From: an archaeon
GTDB lineage: Archaea > Nanobdellota > Nanobdellia > Pacearchaeales > GW2011-AR1
Length of the DNA stretch: 64,000 nt
Direction of reading: 5' to 3'
Assembly (NCBI GenBank): GCA_018697295.1
Contig: JABHTJ010000002.1
Location: forward strand, 154,027-218,026
Positions within the stretch are counted from its first letter, which is position 1. Every line of letters starts with the position of its first letter. A model generated the notes under the pieces. That model was not told the DNA's origin and did not search any database. It worked only from the letters and a program-made list of their open reading frames with translations. Positions 18,011-26,356 of this stretch are shown piece by piece. Both the position numbers and the translations under genes were made by a program.

Positions 18011-19438
18011 CTATTCTAAAACTTTTTTCAAAATACCCATTACTTCTTTTCCACTTACCTGGCCCTTGAATTTTCCCATAACAAGCCCCATGTAAGCTCC
18101 AGAACTCAAATTTGGTTTTTCCTTAATTATTTTTCTTACTTCCGAATCTAAATCTATGTCGGACTTTTGTAATGCTTCATCTAAAGTTTTTCCTGAAGCA
18201 ATATTTTTCATAACTACCTTAACATCATTTGCTGCAATTGTTGAACCGACTTTTTCTAGAATGTCTTCTAATGTATGTGCGTTAAATATTTTGTTAAGTT
18301 CTTCTTTTGATAAATTTTGTTTCTTCGCAATTTCTTTTTGAAATAATGTTAGCATTTTTGCGATTAGTTCTGTGTTGTCAGAAGTTTTATTTAAGATTTT
18401 GAAATCTTCTACTTTCTTTTCTTTGAGAACTGCCTTAACTAGTTCTTCGTTTAGTCCAAACTCTGCTAAAAATGATTTATGTTCTGATGATAACTTCGGC
18501 AAATTCTTTTTAGCCGTATCCATTTGTTCTCTTGAAATTTTGAGAAGTGGCGTATCTGTTTCTGGATACATTCGTGCACTTCCTGGCATTGGGCGCAAAA
18601 ATTCACTTTTTCCGTTTGGAAGAGCTTTTCTTACTTCATTTTTACAAGAATTATTTTTTACACATTCAATTTGTCGCGAGACTTCTCCATCAATTATTTT
18701 TTCAAACATTTTTACATCTTGGAATCCCTTTATCTCAACTCGTTTGCTCTTTGCAATAGAAATATTTACATCTTGCCTGATTGTTCCAATTCCTCGTTTA
18801 ACGTCGCATGCCCGTAAGATTTCTCCAATTTTTAGTGCTGCTTCTTTTATTTGTTCTGCACTTTTTAGATCCGGATATGTTGTGATTTCGACCAATGGAA
18901 TTCCTAGGCGGTCAAGTTTATACGTTTTTGTTTCTTCGCTTGTTTGTACTTTCCTTGCCGAATCTTCTTCTAGCGCGATTGATTCAATTCGAACACGGCC
19001 CTCTTTTGTTTCAATGTATCCGTCGTGAGCAATCATAACAGTTCTTTGAAATCCGGAAGTGTTTGAACCATCGATTACGGTTTTTCTCATGATCTGAGAT
19101 ACTGGGAAAATTTTTGCGTTAAGGAGCGTTGCTATTTGTAGTGCGATTTTTAATGCATTTTGATTTATTGGCCTTGGAGGTTCTTCATCTAATTCGACTA
19201 AACAATTTGTATCGAAGACTTGGTAGATGAATTCTTTATTTTGTTCGTGTTCATGGAGTGCGGCAATGTCTACAACTCCTGTTTCTCCGATAACTGGGTT
19301 TAGAATTCTATTGATTTCATATTCTGGCTCGTCGCTTCTAAGTATTGAAGGACAAGAACAAAATAATTTATGAGTGTTTAATTGTTGATGAATTTCAAGA
19401 CCGCTTTTGAGTCCGACTTTTTTGTAATCATGTTCCAT
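18011..19438 (-). CDS. gatE: Glu-tRNA(Gln) amidotransferase subunit E
   Basis: 475 residues beginning with the GatB/GatE family signature VGLKSGLEIHQQLNT and continuing with CSCPS, DGSNTSGFQRT, LEEDSARK and RLGIPLVEI. The C-terminal helical tail domain ends in GKFKGQVSGKEVMG, as in GatB/GatE YqeY-like tails. With GatD it converts Glu-tRNA(Gln) to Gln-tRNA(Gln) in archaea. The GAD insert that many GatE carry seems to be missing, since 475 residues is short for GatE (often above 600); GatB is therefore an alternative label. The nearby GatD homologue favours GatE. Confidence 0.8.
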   Translation of the reverse strand: MEHDYKKVGLKSGLEIHQQLNTHKLFCSCPSILRSDEPEYEINRILNPVIGETGVVDIAALHEHEQNKEFIYQVFDTNCLVELDEEPPRPINQNALKIALQIATLLNAKIFPVSQIMRKTVIDGSNTSGFQRTVMIAHDGYIETKEGRVRIESIALEEDSARKVQTSEETKTYKLDRLGIPLVEITTYPDLKSAEQIKEAALKIGEILRACDVKRGIGTIRQDVNISIAKSKRVEIKGFQDVKMFEKIIDGEVSRQIECVKNNSCKNEVRKALPNGKSEFLRPMPGSARMYPETDTPLLKISREQMDTAKKNLPKLSSEHKSFLAEFGLNEELVKAVLKEKKVEDFKILNKTSDNTELIAKMLTLFQKEIAKKQNLSKEELNKIFNAHTLEDILEKVGSTIAANDVKVVMKNIASGKTLDEALQKSDIDLDSEVRKIIKEKPNLSSGAYMGLVMGKFKGQVSGKEVMGILKKVLE

Positions 19439-19445
19439 TACTATC

Positions 19446-20111
19446 TTAATGAGTCAAGGATTTTAAAGATTGTTGTTTGATACTTTCGTAAAATTTTTTA
19501 GCTGAGATAAAATGTGGAAGTCTGAGTTTTCTTGCTATTTCTCTAGAATTTTTTCTATACCCATATAATGCAATTGGAGTTATTTTCACCGGATTATGAA
19601 AAATTACTTCATTATATTCTACAAGTCGATATTTTTGTTTTGGTAAGAGTTTATAGCCATTTTTTACTCGGAATTTGTTTACTTCCTTCCATGCAGTTTC
19701 TGGCGAAGGAAATTTTTCGAGCATTTCTTTAGCCGTTTTACAGATGAATTTTTCAAAACCAGAGATTAGTTCCTGATTATAATATTGGTGAAGGTTATTT
19801 TTTATTCGATAGTATTGGACAATTATTTTATTAGTTTTAGTGAGGAGGATTAAATCGAATGGAGATACATAATCTGGCTTGTCTTTTGTTTTAAAAATTA
19901 TTCCTTGTTGACGGTAAGTTTTTGTATAATTTTTACTCAATGCCGTACATGCAAGTCTGCTTTTCTTTCCAAAACTTTTTGTATTTGGATTAATTTTTTT
20001 AGTCTTAATTATATCCTCGATTGATTGAAAATCTACTTTCTTTTTTGCCCTTAATGTTTTAGAAATAAAATCTTCTTCCAGGGATTTTACATAGAATACT
20101 TCTTTTTTCAT
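19446..20111 (-). CDS. Hypothetical protein
   Basis: 221 residues, basic and soluble, with no family I recognise. It has many Lys/Tyr residues and a conserved-looking segment YRQQGIIFKTKDKPDYVSPFDLILL, which could be part of a small nucleic-acid-binding or nuclease-like domain, but no catalytic motif is evident. It lies 7 bp upstream of gatE on the same strand and may share its transcript. Confidence 0.55.
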   Translation of the reverse strand: MKKEVFYVKSLEEDFISKTLRAKKKVDFQSIEDIIKTKKINPNTKSFGKKSRLACTALSKNYTKTYRQQGIIFKTKDKPDYVSPFDLILLTKTNKIIVQYYRIKNNLHQYYNQELISGFEKFICKTAKEMLEKFPSPETAWKEVNKFRVKNGYKLLPKQKYRLVEYNEVIFHNPVKITPIALYGYRKNSREIARKLRLPHFISAKKFYESIKQQSLKSLTH

Positions 20112-20161
20112 AATTTGTTAAGTGGTTAGTTATCCTTAAAGGTTTCTAAAAGATTTTTTTA

Positions 20162-20238
20162 GATTCTCAATTGACGTCTCGTACGCCTATTTTGAATTGC
20201 GCCACGACGCTCCTCGTTCACGGTGGCGCTTGACAATC
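20162..20238 (+). repeat. 77-bp structured repeat, copy 1
   Basis: This 77-bp block matches 47764-47840 over its full length without gaps (59 of 77 bases identical). It can fold as an outer stem (GATTCTC/GACAATC, extended by flanking TTA/TAA), a left hairpin and a right hairpin (GCGCCAC/GTGGCGC). It is far more GC-rich than its surroundings and sits between two divergent genes. Left-arm differences from copy 2 include two compensated base pairs. Confidence 0.75.
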
Positions 20239-20306
20239 TAAGAAGTTTTAATTCGCAAAAACATTTATATAACCTTAATTCATTATAATGTTAAGGAGGT
20301 AAAGTG

Positions 20307-20558
20307 ATGAAATTAGCAAATATCAAATATAAATCTGCAGTGTTCTTTGGAGTGTTCGTGTTTATTTCGGCAGTTCTTCAGACATTAGTTTCTCATCTTG
20401 CATATGGTTTAGCGAATGCGAGCATGCTCGATTTATATCTTTTGAATCCATTAAAAAGTGCGGCAATTATGTATATAACATTTTTTGTTGCAATTTATAT
20501 CTATAATCTTTTAGCAAAGAAAGGATATGGATTTTCTTGGGAGATGTCCAAGAAATAA
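20307..20558 (+). CDS. Small membrane protein (two predicted TM segments)
   Basis: 83 residues starting at ATG 20307, seven bases after a strong GGAGG at 20295-20299; the track's GTG start three bases earlier is less likely. Two hydrophobic stretches (VFFGVFVFISAVLQTLV and AAIMYITFFVAIYIYNLLA) suggest a two-pass membrane protein with a basic tail. The family is unknown. The 77-bp structured repeat lies upstream, followed by a TATA-like ACATTTATATAA near 20260. Confidence 0.65.
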   Translation: MKLANIKYKSAVFFGVFVFISAVLQTLVSHLAYGLANASMLDLYLLNPLKSAAIMYITFFVAIYIYNLLAKKGYGFSWEMSKK

Positions 20559-20575
20559 ATTTTTTTATTTTTACT

Positions 20576-21859
20576 TTAATTTTTTAAATTGGGGTTAAAT
20601 TCCCCTGAAATATTTTCTAGCATTTTTTCTTTAATGCTTTTTTTCCAATTTGGATGGGCGAGAACCCATGAAAGTTTTACGAAGGCTGTTTCTGAGAGCA
20701 TATCATCTAAGAAGATTATTCCGGTTTTTTGTAATTGCCTTCCTGCGGAATAAACATTTGGGTTGAGGTTTCCAAATATTGTTTGAGCCGTTGCACAAAT
20801 TATCATTCCTGAAGATATTGCTTTTTTTATTTTTGGAATCCAATTATTTTTGGAATCTTTGCTTGGAACATGGCCAAGTCCTGTTGTTTCAAGAATTAAT
20901 CCTTTGTACCCATTCTTCTGATACCATTCTATAATGCCTGGGTCTTGTCCAGGATAAATTTTTATGATTGCAACATCTGGAGAATACTTAATATCCATTT
21001 TTACTTTTTTTGTTTTGTCTTTTGCTTTAAACTCTTTTAAAATTTCAAGATTTATTTTTTCTTTTGATTTTGCTATTTTTGCAATTGGTGATGTATTGAT
21101 TGCCTTGAATGCATCTCTTTTTGATGAATGCATTTTTCTTGTTTTTGTGGGATTTATTGCAATGCATGAATTATCGTTTGAATCTGCATGACCTATAATT
21201 GCAATTTGGGCAATGTCTGATGTTGCATACTTTGCAGAACATAACAAATTAAGATATGCGTCGGTTGAGCCTCTGTCAATTGATCTTTGAGAATACGTGA
21301 TTGCAATTGGTTTGTTTAGTTGTTTAATAAAAAATGAGAGTGCAGTTCCGGTATATGAAATCGTGTCTGTTCCTTGGGCAATTATTATTCCGTCGATAGA
21401 TTCATCATTTAATAATGGTTCAATTGTTTTTGCAATCTTTATCCAATGGAAACTACTCATATTCTCTGAAAGTGCGAGGAATGGTTTTTTGATAGTTGTT
21501 ATGTTTGCTATATCTTTTATTTCTGGAACAATATTTAGAATTGCTTGTCCGTCTGTAGGAATTACTGCCCCAGTTTTTGAATCAAGACGAGAAGAAATTG
21601 TTCCTCCAGTAATTATTAATGCGATATTTTTTTTATCTTTGTTTATCTCTGGTTTGAACTCTTTTTTTGGAAGTTCTTTAGATTTTTCTAATAATTTTGC
21701 ATTTAGGATTTCGTTTTCTCTAATTCCAATGTTATATCCTGATTGGAGCTTTAGGAGAATTATTTCTGGGTCGTGAGATTCTAAGACATAACCTTCCCAT
21801 TCTCTTGTTTTTGTTTTGAACAAGACTTTATCTCCCGGAGCGTATACTTTAGTTTTCAT
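20576..21859 (-). CDS. gatD: Glu-tRNA(Gln) amidotransferase subunit D
   Basis: 427 residues. A small N-terminal beta-barrel region (VYAPGDKVLFKTKTREWEGYV) is followed by an L-asparaginase-type domain with the two active-site threonine motifs IITGGTISSRLD and AQGTDTISYTGTAL. GatD releases ammonia from glutamine or asparagine and passes it to GatE for amidation of Glu-tRNA(Gln). This N-terminal addition separates GatD from free asparaginases. It is on the same strand as gatE but one small gene and the structured repeat lie between them. Confidence 0.93.
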   Translation of the reverse strand: MKTKVYAPGDKVLFKTKTREWEGYVLESHDPEIILLKLQSGYNIGIRENEILNAKLLEKSKELPKKEFKPEINKDKKNIALIITGGTISSRLDSKTGAVIPTDGQAILNIVPEIKDIANITTIKKPFLALSENMSSFHWIKIAKTIEPLLNDESIDGIIIAQGTDTISYTGTALSFFIKQLNKPIAITYSQRSIDRGSTDAYLNLLCSAKYATSDIAQIAIIGHADSNDNSCIAINPTKTRKMHSSKRDAFKAINTSPIAKIAKSKEKINLEILKEFKAKDKTKKVKMDIKYSPDVAIIKIYPGQDPGIIEWYQKNGYKGLILETTGLGHVPSKDSKNNWIPKIKKAISSGMIICATAQTIFGNLNPNVYSAGRQLQKTGIIFLDDMLSETAFVKLSWVLAHPNWKKSIKEKMLENISGEFNPNLKN

Positions 21860-21937
21860 AATTATTCTAGGAAGATTTAGATTTTAAAGTTTACGGGATA
21901 TACTCAGATTTATATATCTTTGAATAATTTATTAGTT

Positions 21938-22195
21938 ATGGAAATTATGATGTATGTTAAACCTGGATGTCCTTTTTGTAATTCTGCTCAAAAATTTTTT
22001 GATGAAAAGAATTTGGAATACAAAACGATTAATTATTTTGAAATTAATCGTGATGAAATGGATGGACTTATGAAAAAGACTAATAATTGGCCGACAGCTC
22101 CTATGATTTTTATTGATGGGAATTTTTATGGCGGTTATCAAGATCTTTTGAAGTTAGATAATTCTGGGAAGCTCGACGAGATTTTAAAAAAATAA
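21938..22195 (+). CDS. Glutaredoxin
   Basis: 85 residues from ATG 21938 (MEIMMYVKPGCPFC); the six extra residues of the track ORF are probably not translated, as the TATA-like TTTATATATC lies about 27 nt before 21938. The active site is CPFC, with the cis-proline loop as TAPMIFIDG and a GGYQDL glutathione-side segment, typical of small glutaredoxins. It would reduce disulfides in the cytoplasm. It stands just ahead of zwf, whose NADPH could support thiol reduction. Confidence 0.9.
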   Translation: MEIMMYVKPGCPFCNSAQKFFDEKNLEYKTINYFEINRDEMDGLMKKTNNWPTAPMIFIDGNFYGGYQDLLKLDNSGKLDEILKK

Positions 22196-22247
22196 ATTAA
22201 GGAAAATCTTTAAATAGATGTTATCGATTTATTATATTAGGTGATAT

Positions 22248-23624
22248 ATGGAAAAGGAAAAAGGTGTTTTATTTGTAGTTTTTGGAGCGACTGGAAATTT
22301 GACTAAGAAAAAGTTGATTCCAGGAATTTATAATTTGGTTAAACGCAAGGGAATTAAGAAATTTAAGATTCTTGGGATTGCTCGCAGACCCTCTAGTGGG
22401 CATAAAATTGCTATGTCTGGGAAAAAACATATTGATGGAAAAATAGACTCTTCCGCTTTTTCTAACGTTCTTGCGAATACTCATTACGTTCAAATGGATT
22501 TTAGCGAATCTATTGATTATGTTAAATTGCAACAGAGGATACAAAAATATGAATCTGATGGATTTGCCAATAAAGTTTTTTATTTAGCGACTGGCTCTGA
22601 TAAGTTCGAAGTTATTTCTAGTAATTTGAAGAAAATTGGAGTAACTAAAGAGAAAAAATGTTGGACTCGCGTTGTCTATGAAAAACCTTTTGGAAAAAAT
22701 TTGAAGAGTGCAAAGAAATTGAACGCGTGTATTCATAAAATTTTTGACGAGAAGCAAATTTATCGGATTGACCATTATCTTGGAAAAGAACTTGTTGAAA
22801 ATGTTTTAGTTCTTCGTTTTACGAATCGTGTTTTGGAGCCTGTTTGGAATAAATATCATGTTGAAAGTATTAGTGTCGTTCTTGACGAGAATGTTGGAAT
22901 TGGTGAACGAGGTGCCTATTATGATTCTTATGGAGCTGTTCTTGATATGGTTCAAAATCATATGTTGCAACTTTTATCTTTAGTTACTATGGAAATGCCA
23001 GAATCTTTTTCTGGAGATTTTATTCAAAATAAAAAAGCAGAACTTTTAAAAAATGTTCGAATTACGAAAACTCTTGTTGGACAATATAAGGGTTATACTA
23101 GTGAAAGCGGTATACCTAAAAATTCAAAAACAGAAACCTTTGCTGCCCATCTCTTAAAAATTAAAAATCCGCGTTGGAATGGTGTTCCAATTTATTTTAG
23201 GACGGGTAAATTTTTGGGAAAAAAGGAATCAAAGATTGTAATTAATTTTAAGCCGGTAAAATGTTTGTTTGATAAAACGTGTCCGTCGAATGGAAATTCT
23301 TTAGAGATAAGATTATTTCCAAATCCGGGAATTGAGCTTATTCTTAATTCAAAATCTCCCGGAAAGCAAGCTGCGAGAAATATTAAAATGGACTTTTGTT
23401 ATGATTGCGAGTATGGCCCAAATACCCCTGAAGGATATGAAAATTTGTTTAAGGATATTCTTTTAGGGAATCAAACTACCTTTACTCGAGAAGATGAGCT
23501 TTTCAATTCTTGGAAAATTGTAGATAAGGTTTCTCGAGGTAAACTTCATAAGTATTCTAAGAAAAGTACGGGTCCTAAGGCTCTTGAGAAATTTAATAAA
23601 AATTCTGGAGTTAGATTGGCATGA
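22248..23624 (+). CDS. zwf: Glucose-6-phosphate 1-dehydrogenase
   Basis: 458 residues of the bacterial/eukaryotic Zwf family. The N-terminal nucleotide fold is VVFGATGNLTKKKLIPG, the substrate signature RIDHYLGKE sits near residue 172, and conserved downstream segments are DMVQNHMLQLL and RTGKFL. It oxidises glucose-6-phosphate to 6-phosphogluconolactone with NAD(P)+. Zwf proteins are uncommon in archaea. It overlaps gnd by 4 nt (ATGA), so the first and third oxidative steps are translationally coupled. No lactonase gene is seen nearby. A TATA-like CTTTAAATAGA lies upstream. Confidence 0.95.
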   Translation: MEKEKGVLFVVFGATGNLTKKKLIPGIYNLVKRKGIKKFKILGIARRPSSGHKIAMSGKKHIDGKIDSSAFSNVLANTHYVQMDFSESIDYVKLQQRIQKYESDGFANKVFYLATGSDKFEVISSNLKKIGVTKEKKCWTRVVYEKPFGKNLKSAKKLNACIHKIFDEKQIYRIDHYLGKELVENVLVLRFTNRVLEPVWNKYHVESISVVLDENVGIGERGAYYDSYGAVLDMVQNHMLQLLSLVTMEMPESFSGDFIQNKKAELLKNVRITKTLVGQYKGYTSESGIPKNSKTETFAAHLLKIKNPRWNGVPIYFRTGKFLGKKESKIVINFKPVKCLFDKTCPSNGNSLEIRLFPNPGIELILNSKSPGKQAARNIKMDFCYDCEYGPNTPEGYENLFKDILLGNQTTFTREDELFNSWKIVDKVSRGKLHKYSKKSTGPKALEKFNKNSGVRLA

Positions 23625-24526
23625 AGATTGGCTTTGTAGGGTTGGGGAGAATGGGATCTGCGATGGTTCAAAATTTGTCAGAGCATAAGCATTCAGTTGT
23701 CGTTTACAATCGCTCAAAAGGTCCTGCAAAAAAACTTAGTAATGGAAAAAATATTTTTGCGAGTGATTCTTTGGAAGATATGGTTTCTAAACTTCCAAGT
23801 AATGAGCGAAAAATTATTTGGTTAATGGTTACTGCAGGAAAAGTTGTCGACAAAATTATGTTTTCATTAATTCCATTATTAAATAAGGGAGATATTATTA
23901 TCGATGGAGGAAATTCATTTTACAAAGATTCTATTCGAAGAAATAAGACTTTGAAGAAAAAGGGAATTTATTTTTTTGATTGTGGCACGAGTGGCGGAAT
24001 TGAGGGTGCTCGACATGGTGCTTGTATGATGATTGGAGGAGAGAAGAAAATTTTTAGAACTATTGAGCCTTTGTTTAAATCAATGTGTGTGGAAAATGGT
24101 TCTGGTTATATGGGAAAAAGTGGTGGTGGACATTTTGTCAAGATGGTTCATAATGGAATTGAATATGGGATGATGGGATCTATTAATGAGGGATTTTTGG
24201 CGCTTGAAAAATATGAAAAGAAATTTGATTTTGATTTGAAAGAAGTTTCTAAAGTGTATGCGAATGGGAGTATAGTTGAAGGTCGCCTAATGGGTTGGCT
24301 GTGGGATTCTTTTAGGAGAGAAAAATATCTGCGTTCTATTAGTTGCGAGGTTCCTCGAGGAGAAACTGAAAAAGAAATGAGAAAATTGGAACGACTCTCT
24401 GAAATGAAGATTTTGCAAGAAGCTAGATTGATGAGGAAACGAACTCGAAAGCTTGGACGATGTGGTAGATTAATTGCTGCTATGAGAAATCAATTTGGCG
24501 GTCATGCTGTTAAAACGCGAAGATAA
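23621..24526 (+). CDS. gnd: 6-phosphogluconate dehydrogenase, short decarboxylating type
   Basis: 301 residues. The Rossmann start is GFVGLGRMGSAMVQNL; the substrate segment GTSGGIEGARHG, catalytic lysine region GGGHFVKMVHNGIEYG and the GSIVEGRLMGWL helix follow. The length and sequence match the short Gnd form that is often NAD+-linked, rather than the 470-residue form. It converts 6-phosphogluconate to ribulose-5-phosphate and CO2. It is coupled to zwf by overlap and followed at once by transketolase. Confidence 0.93.
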   Translation: MKIGFVGLGRMGSAMVQNLSEHKHSVVVYNRSKGPAKKLSNGKNIFASDSLEDMVSKLPSNERKIIWLMVTAGKVVDKIMFSLIPLLNKGDIIIDGGNSFYKDSIRRNKTLKKKGIYFFDCGTSGGIEGARHGACMMIGGEKKIFRTIEPLFKSMCVENGSGYMGKSGGGHFVKMVHNGIEYGMMGSINEGFLALEKYEKKFDFDLKEVSKVYANGSIVEGRLMGWLWDSFRREKYLRSISCEVPRGETEKEMRKLERLSEMKILQEARLMRKRTRKLGRCGRLIAAMRNQFGGHAVKTRR

Positions 24527-24530
24527 TCTA

Positions 24531-26354
24531 ATGTTAATGATGGAAAAAAAATTACAACAAATTGCGAAGGTTCTTAGAAAAGATTCTCTTGAAATGACGA
24601 CTTCAGCTGGAAGCGGGCATCCCTCTTCGTGTTTGTCTTGTGCAGATTTAATGAGCGTTTTGTTTTTTAATGAAATGAAATATGATGTTAAAAATTCTAA
24701 AAATCCTGATAATGACGAATTTATAATGAGTAAGGGTCATGCTGCACCAATTCTTTATTCTTCATTGTATCGTGCAGGATGCATTAAAGATAATCTGATG
24801 AAACTTAGAGATTTGAAGAGTAATCTTGAAGGCCATCCAGTTCCTTCTAGTCTTGATTGGATCAAAGTTGCTACAGGTTCGCTTGGACAAGGACTTGGTG
24901 TTGGAGTTGGAATGGCAATTGCTGCGAAACTACAGAAAAGAAAAAATAAAATATTTGTTTTGATGGGAGATTCTGAAGTTGCTGAAGGTTCTGTTTTTGA
25001 AGCTATGGAACTTGCACAGCATTATAAATTGAACAATCTTGTTGCAATTATTGATATTAATCGACTCGGACAGCGAGGAGAAACATTGCTTGGACACGAT
25101 ATTAGCGCGTATAAAAAAAGATATGCTGGATTTGGATTTGAAATTTTTTCAATTGATGGAAATTCAATTAAGGAAATTTTGAGAGTTTTCAAAAAAGCTC
25201 GTACTTCAAAAAAACCTGTTTTAATTTTAGCTAAAACTTTGAAAGGAAAAGAAGTATCTTTGCTTGAAAATAAAAATGGTTGGCATGGAAAAGCGTTAAA
25301 ATCTGAGGAACTTGAACATGTTTTGGAAGATCTGGGAGAAGCAAAAATGCCCAAGGTAACTATTCGAAAACCAATAAAAAAACTTTATCCTTTTTCTAAA
25401 AAGAAGTTGAAATTAAAGAAATATTCTTCTGATGTTGCAATTGCTACTCGGAAAGTTTATGGAGAAACGCTTGCTTCTCTCGCTCTTGCAAATGGAAATG
25501 TTTTGGGAATTGATGCAGAAGTTTCGAATTCTACTTTTTCTGCAGAATTGAAAAAGAAAACTTCAAAACAATTTATTGAAGCTTTTATCGCAGAACAAAA
25601 TATGCTTAGTGTTTCGCTTGGCTTAAGTAAAAAGGGGTTTAGAGTTTTTGCGTCGACGTTTTCTGCCTTTTTATCTCGGGCACACGATCAAATTCGAATG
25701 GCTAGTTTAAGTGATGCTAACTTCGTTGTTTGCGGAAGTCATAGTGGGGTTTCAATTGGTGAAGATGGTTCGAGTCAAATGGGTCTTGAAGACATTTCAC
25801 TTTTTCGTAGCTTGAATAATTCTCAGGTTTTCTATCCAAGCGATGCATTGAGCGCCCAAAAATTAACTGTTGCTGCTTCAAAACTCTCTGGAATTACTTA
25901 TCTTCGTACGAGTCGACCCGCAACGTTTCCATTGTATTCTTCATCTGAAAAATTTAATGTTGGAGATTTTAAAATTTTAAAACAATCAAAAAAAGATGTG
26001 GCTGTTTTTGTTGGTTCTGGAATTACGGTTTATGAAGCACTCAAGGCACACGAAGCAATGGGGAAGAAAGGAATTAGTGTGGCAGTTGTTGATTTATATT
26101 CTATAAAACCCTTTAATCATGCAAAGTTTATTCGATTTGTGAAAAAACACGGAAATAAAATTGTCTTGGCCGAGGATCATCGTAGTGAGGGTGGAATTGG
26201 AGAGATGGTTGCCGAAGGTTTGGTTGGTAAAAATATTTCAATGAAACATTTGGCCGTTAGAAAATTATCCCATTCTGGAACTGTGGATGAACTTCTTGAG
26301 AGGCATAAGATAAATTCTAAAGCTTATTTGGAAGGATATAAAAAACTAAAATAG
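24531..26354 (+). CDS. tkt: Transketolase, full-length single chain
   Basis: I take ATG 24531 or 24540 as start, a few bases after gnd; the track start overlaps gnd. About 607 residues include both halves that are often separate genes in archaea. The N-terminal TPP domain has AGSGHPSSCLSCADL, SKGHAAP and MGDSEVAEGSVFEAM. The pyrimidine domain has EAFIAEQNMLSVSLGLS and SHSGVSIGEDGSSQ, and the C-terminal domain has VAEDHRSEGGIGE. It moves two-carbon units between pentose and other sugar phosphates and completes the zwf-gnd-tkt operon. Confidence 0.94.
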   Translation: MLMMEKKLQQIAKVLRKDSLEMTTSAGSGHPSSCLSCADLMSVLFFNEMKYDVKNSKNPDNDEFIMSKGHAAPILYSSLYRAGCIKDNLMKLRDLKSNLEGHPVPSSLDWIKVATGSLGQGLGVGVGMAIAAKLQKRKNKIFVLMGDSEVAEGSVFEAMELAQHYKLNNLVAIIDINRLGQRGETLLGHDISAYKKRYAGFGFEIFSIDGNSIKEILRVFKKARTSKKPVLILAKTLKGKEVSLLENKNGWHGKALKSEELEHVLEDLGEAKMPKVTIRKPIKKLYPFSKKKLKLKKYSSDVAIATRKVYGETLASLALANGNVLGIDAEVSNSTFSAELKKKTSKQFIEAFIAEQNMLSVSLGLSKKGFRVFASTFSAFLSRAHDQIRMASLSDANFVVCGSHSGVSIGEDGSSQMGLEDISLFRSLNNSQVFYPSDALSAQKLTVAASKLSGITYLRTSRPATFPLYSSSEKFNVGDFKILKQSKKDVAVFVGSGITVYEALKAHEAMGKKGISVAVVDLYSIKPFNHAKFIRFVKKHGNKIVLAEDHRSEGGIGEMVAEGLVGKNISMKHLAVRKLSHSGTVDELLERHKINSKAYLEGYKKLK

Positions 26355-26356
26355 AT

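Noticed and set aside
18372-19028. 218-aa plus-strand ORF opposite gatE
   Set aside because: Antisense shadow of a strongly conserved gene; composition (Ser/Phe/Leu-rich) is not protein-like.
20160-20300. The 77-bp repeat as an ordinary intrinsic terminator
   Set aside because: Copy 1 lies between divergent genes, where no transcript should end, and the second copy keeps the same fold by compensatory changes.
21297-21776. 159-aa plus-strand ORF opposite gatD
   Set aside because: Antisense to the asparaginase-type domain, which explains the frame.
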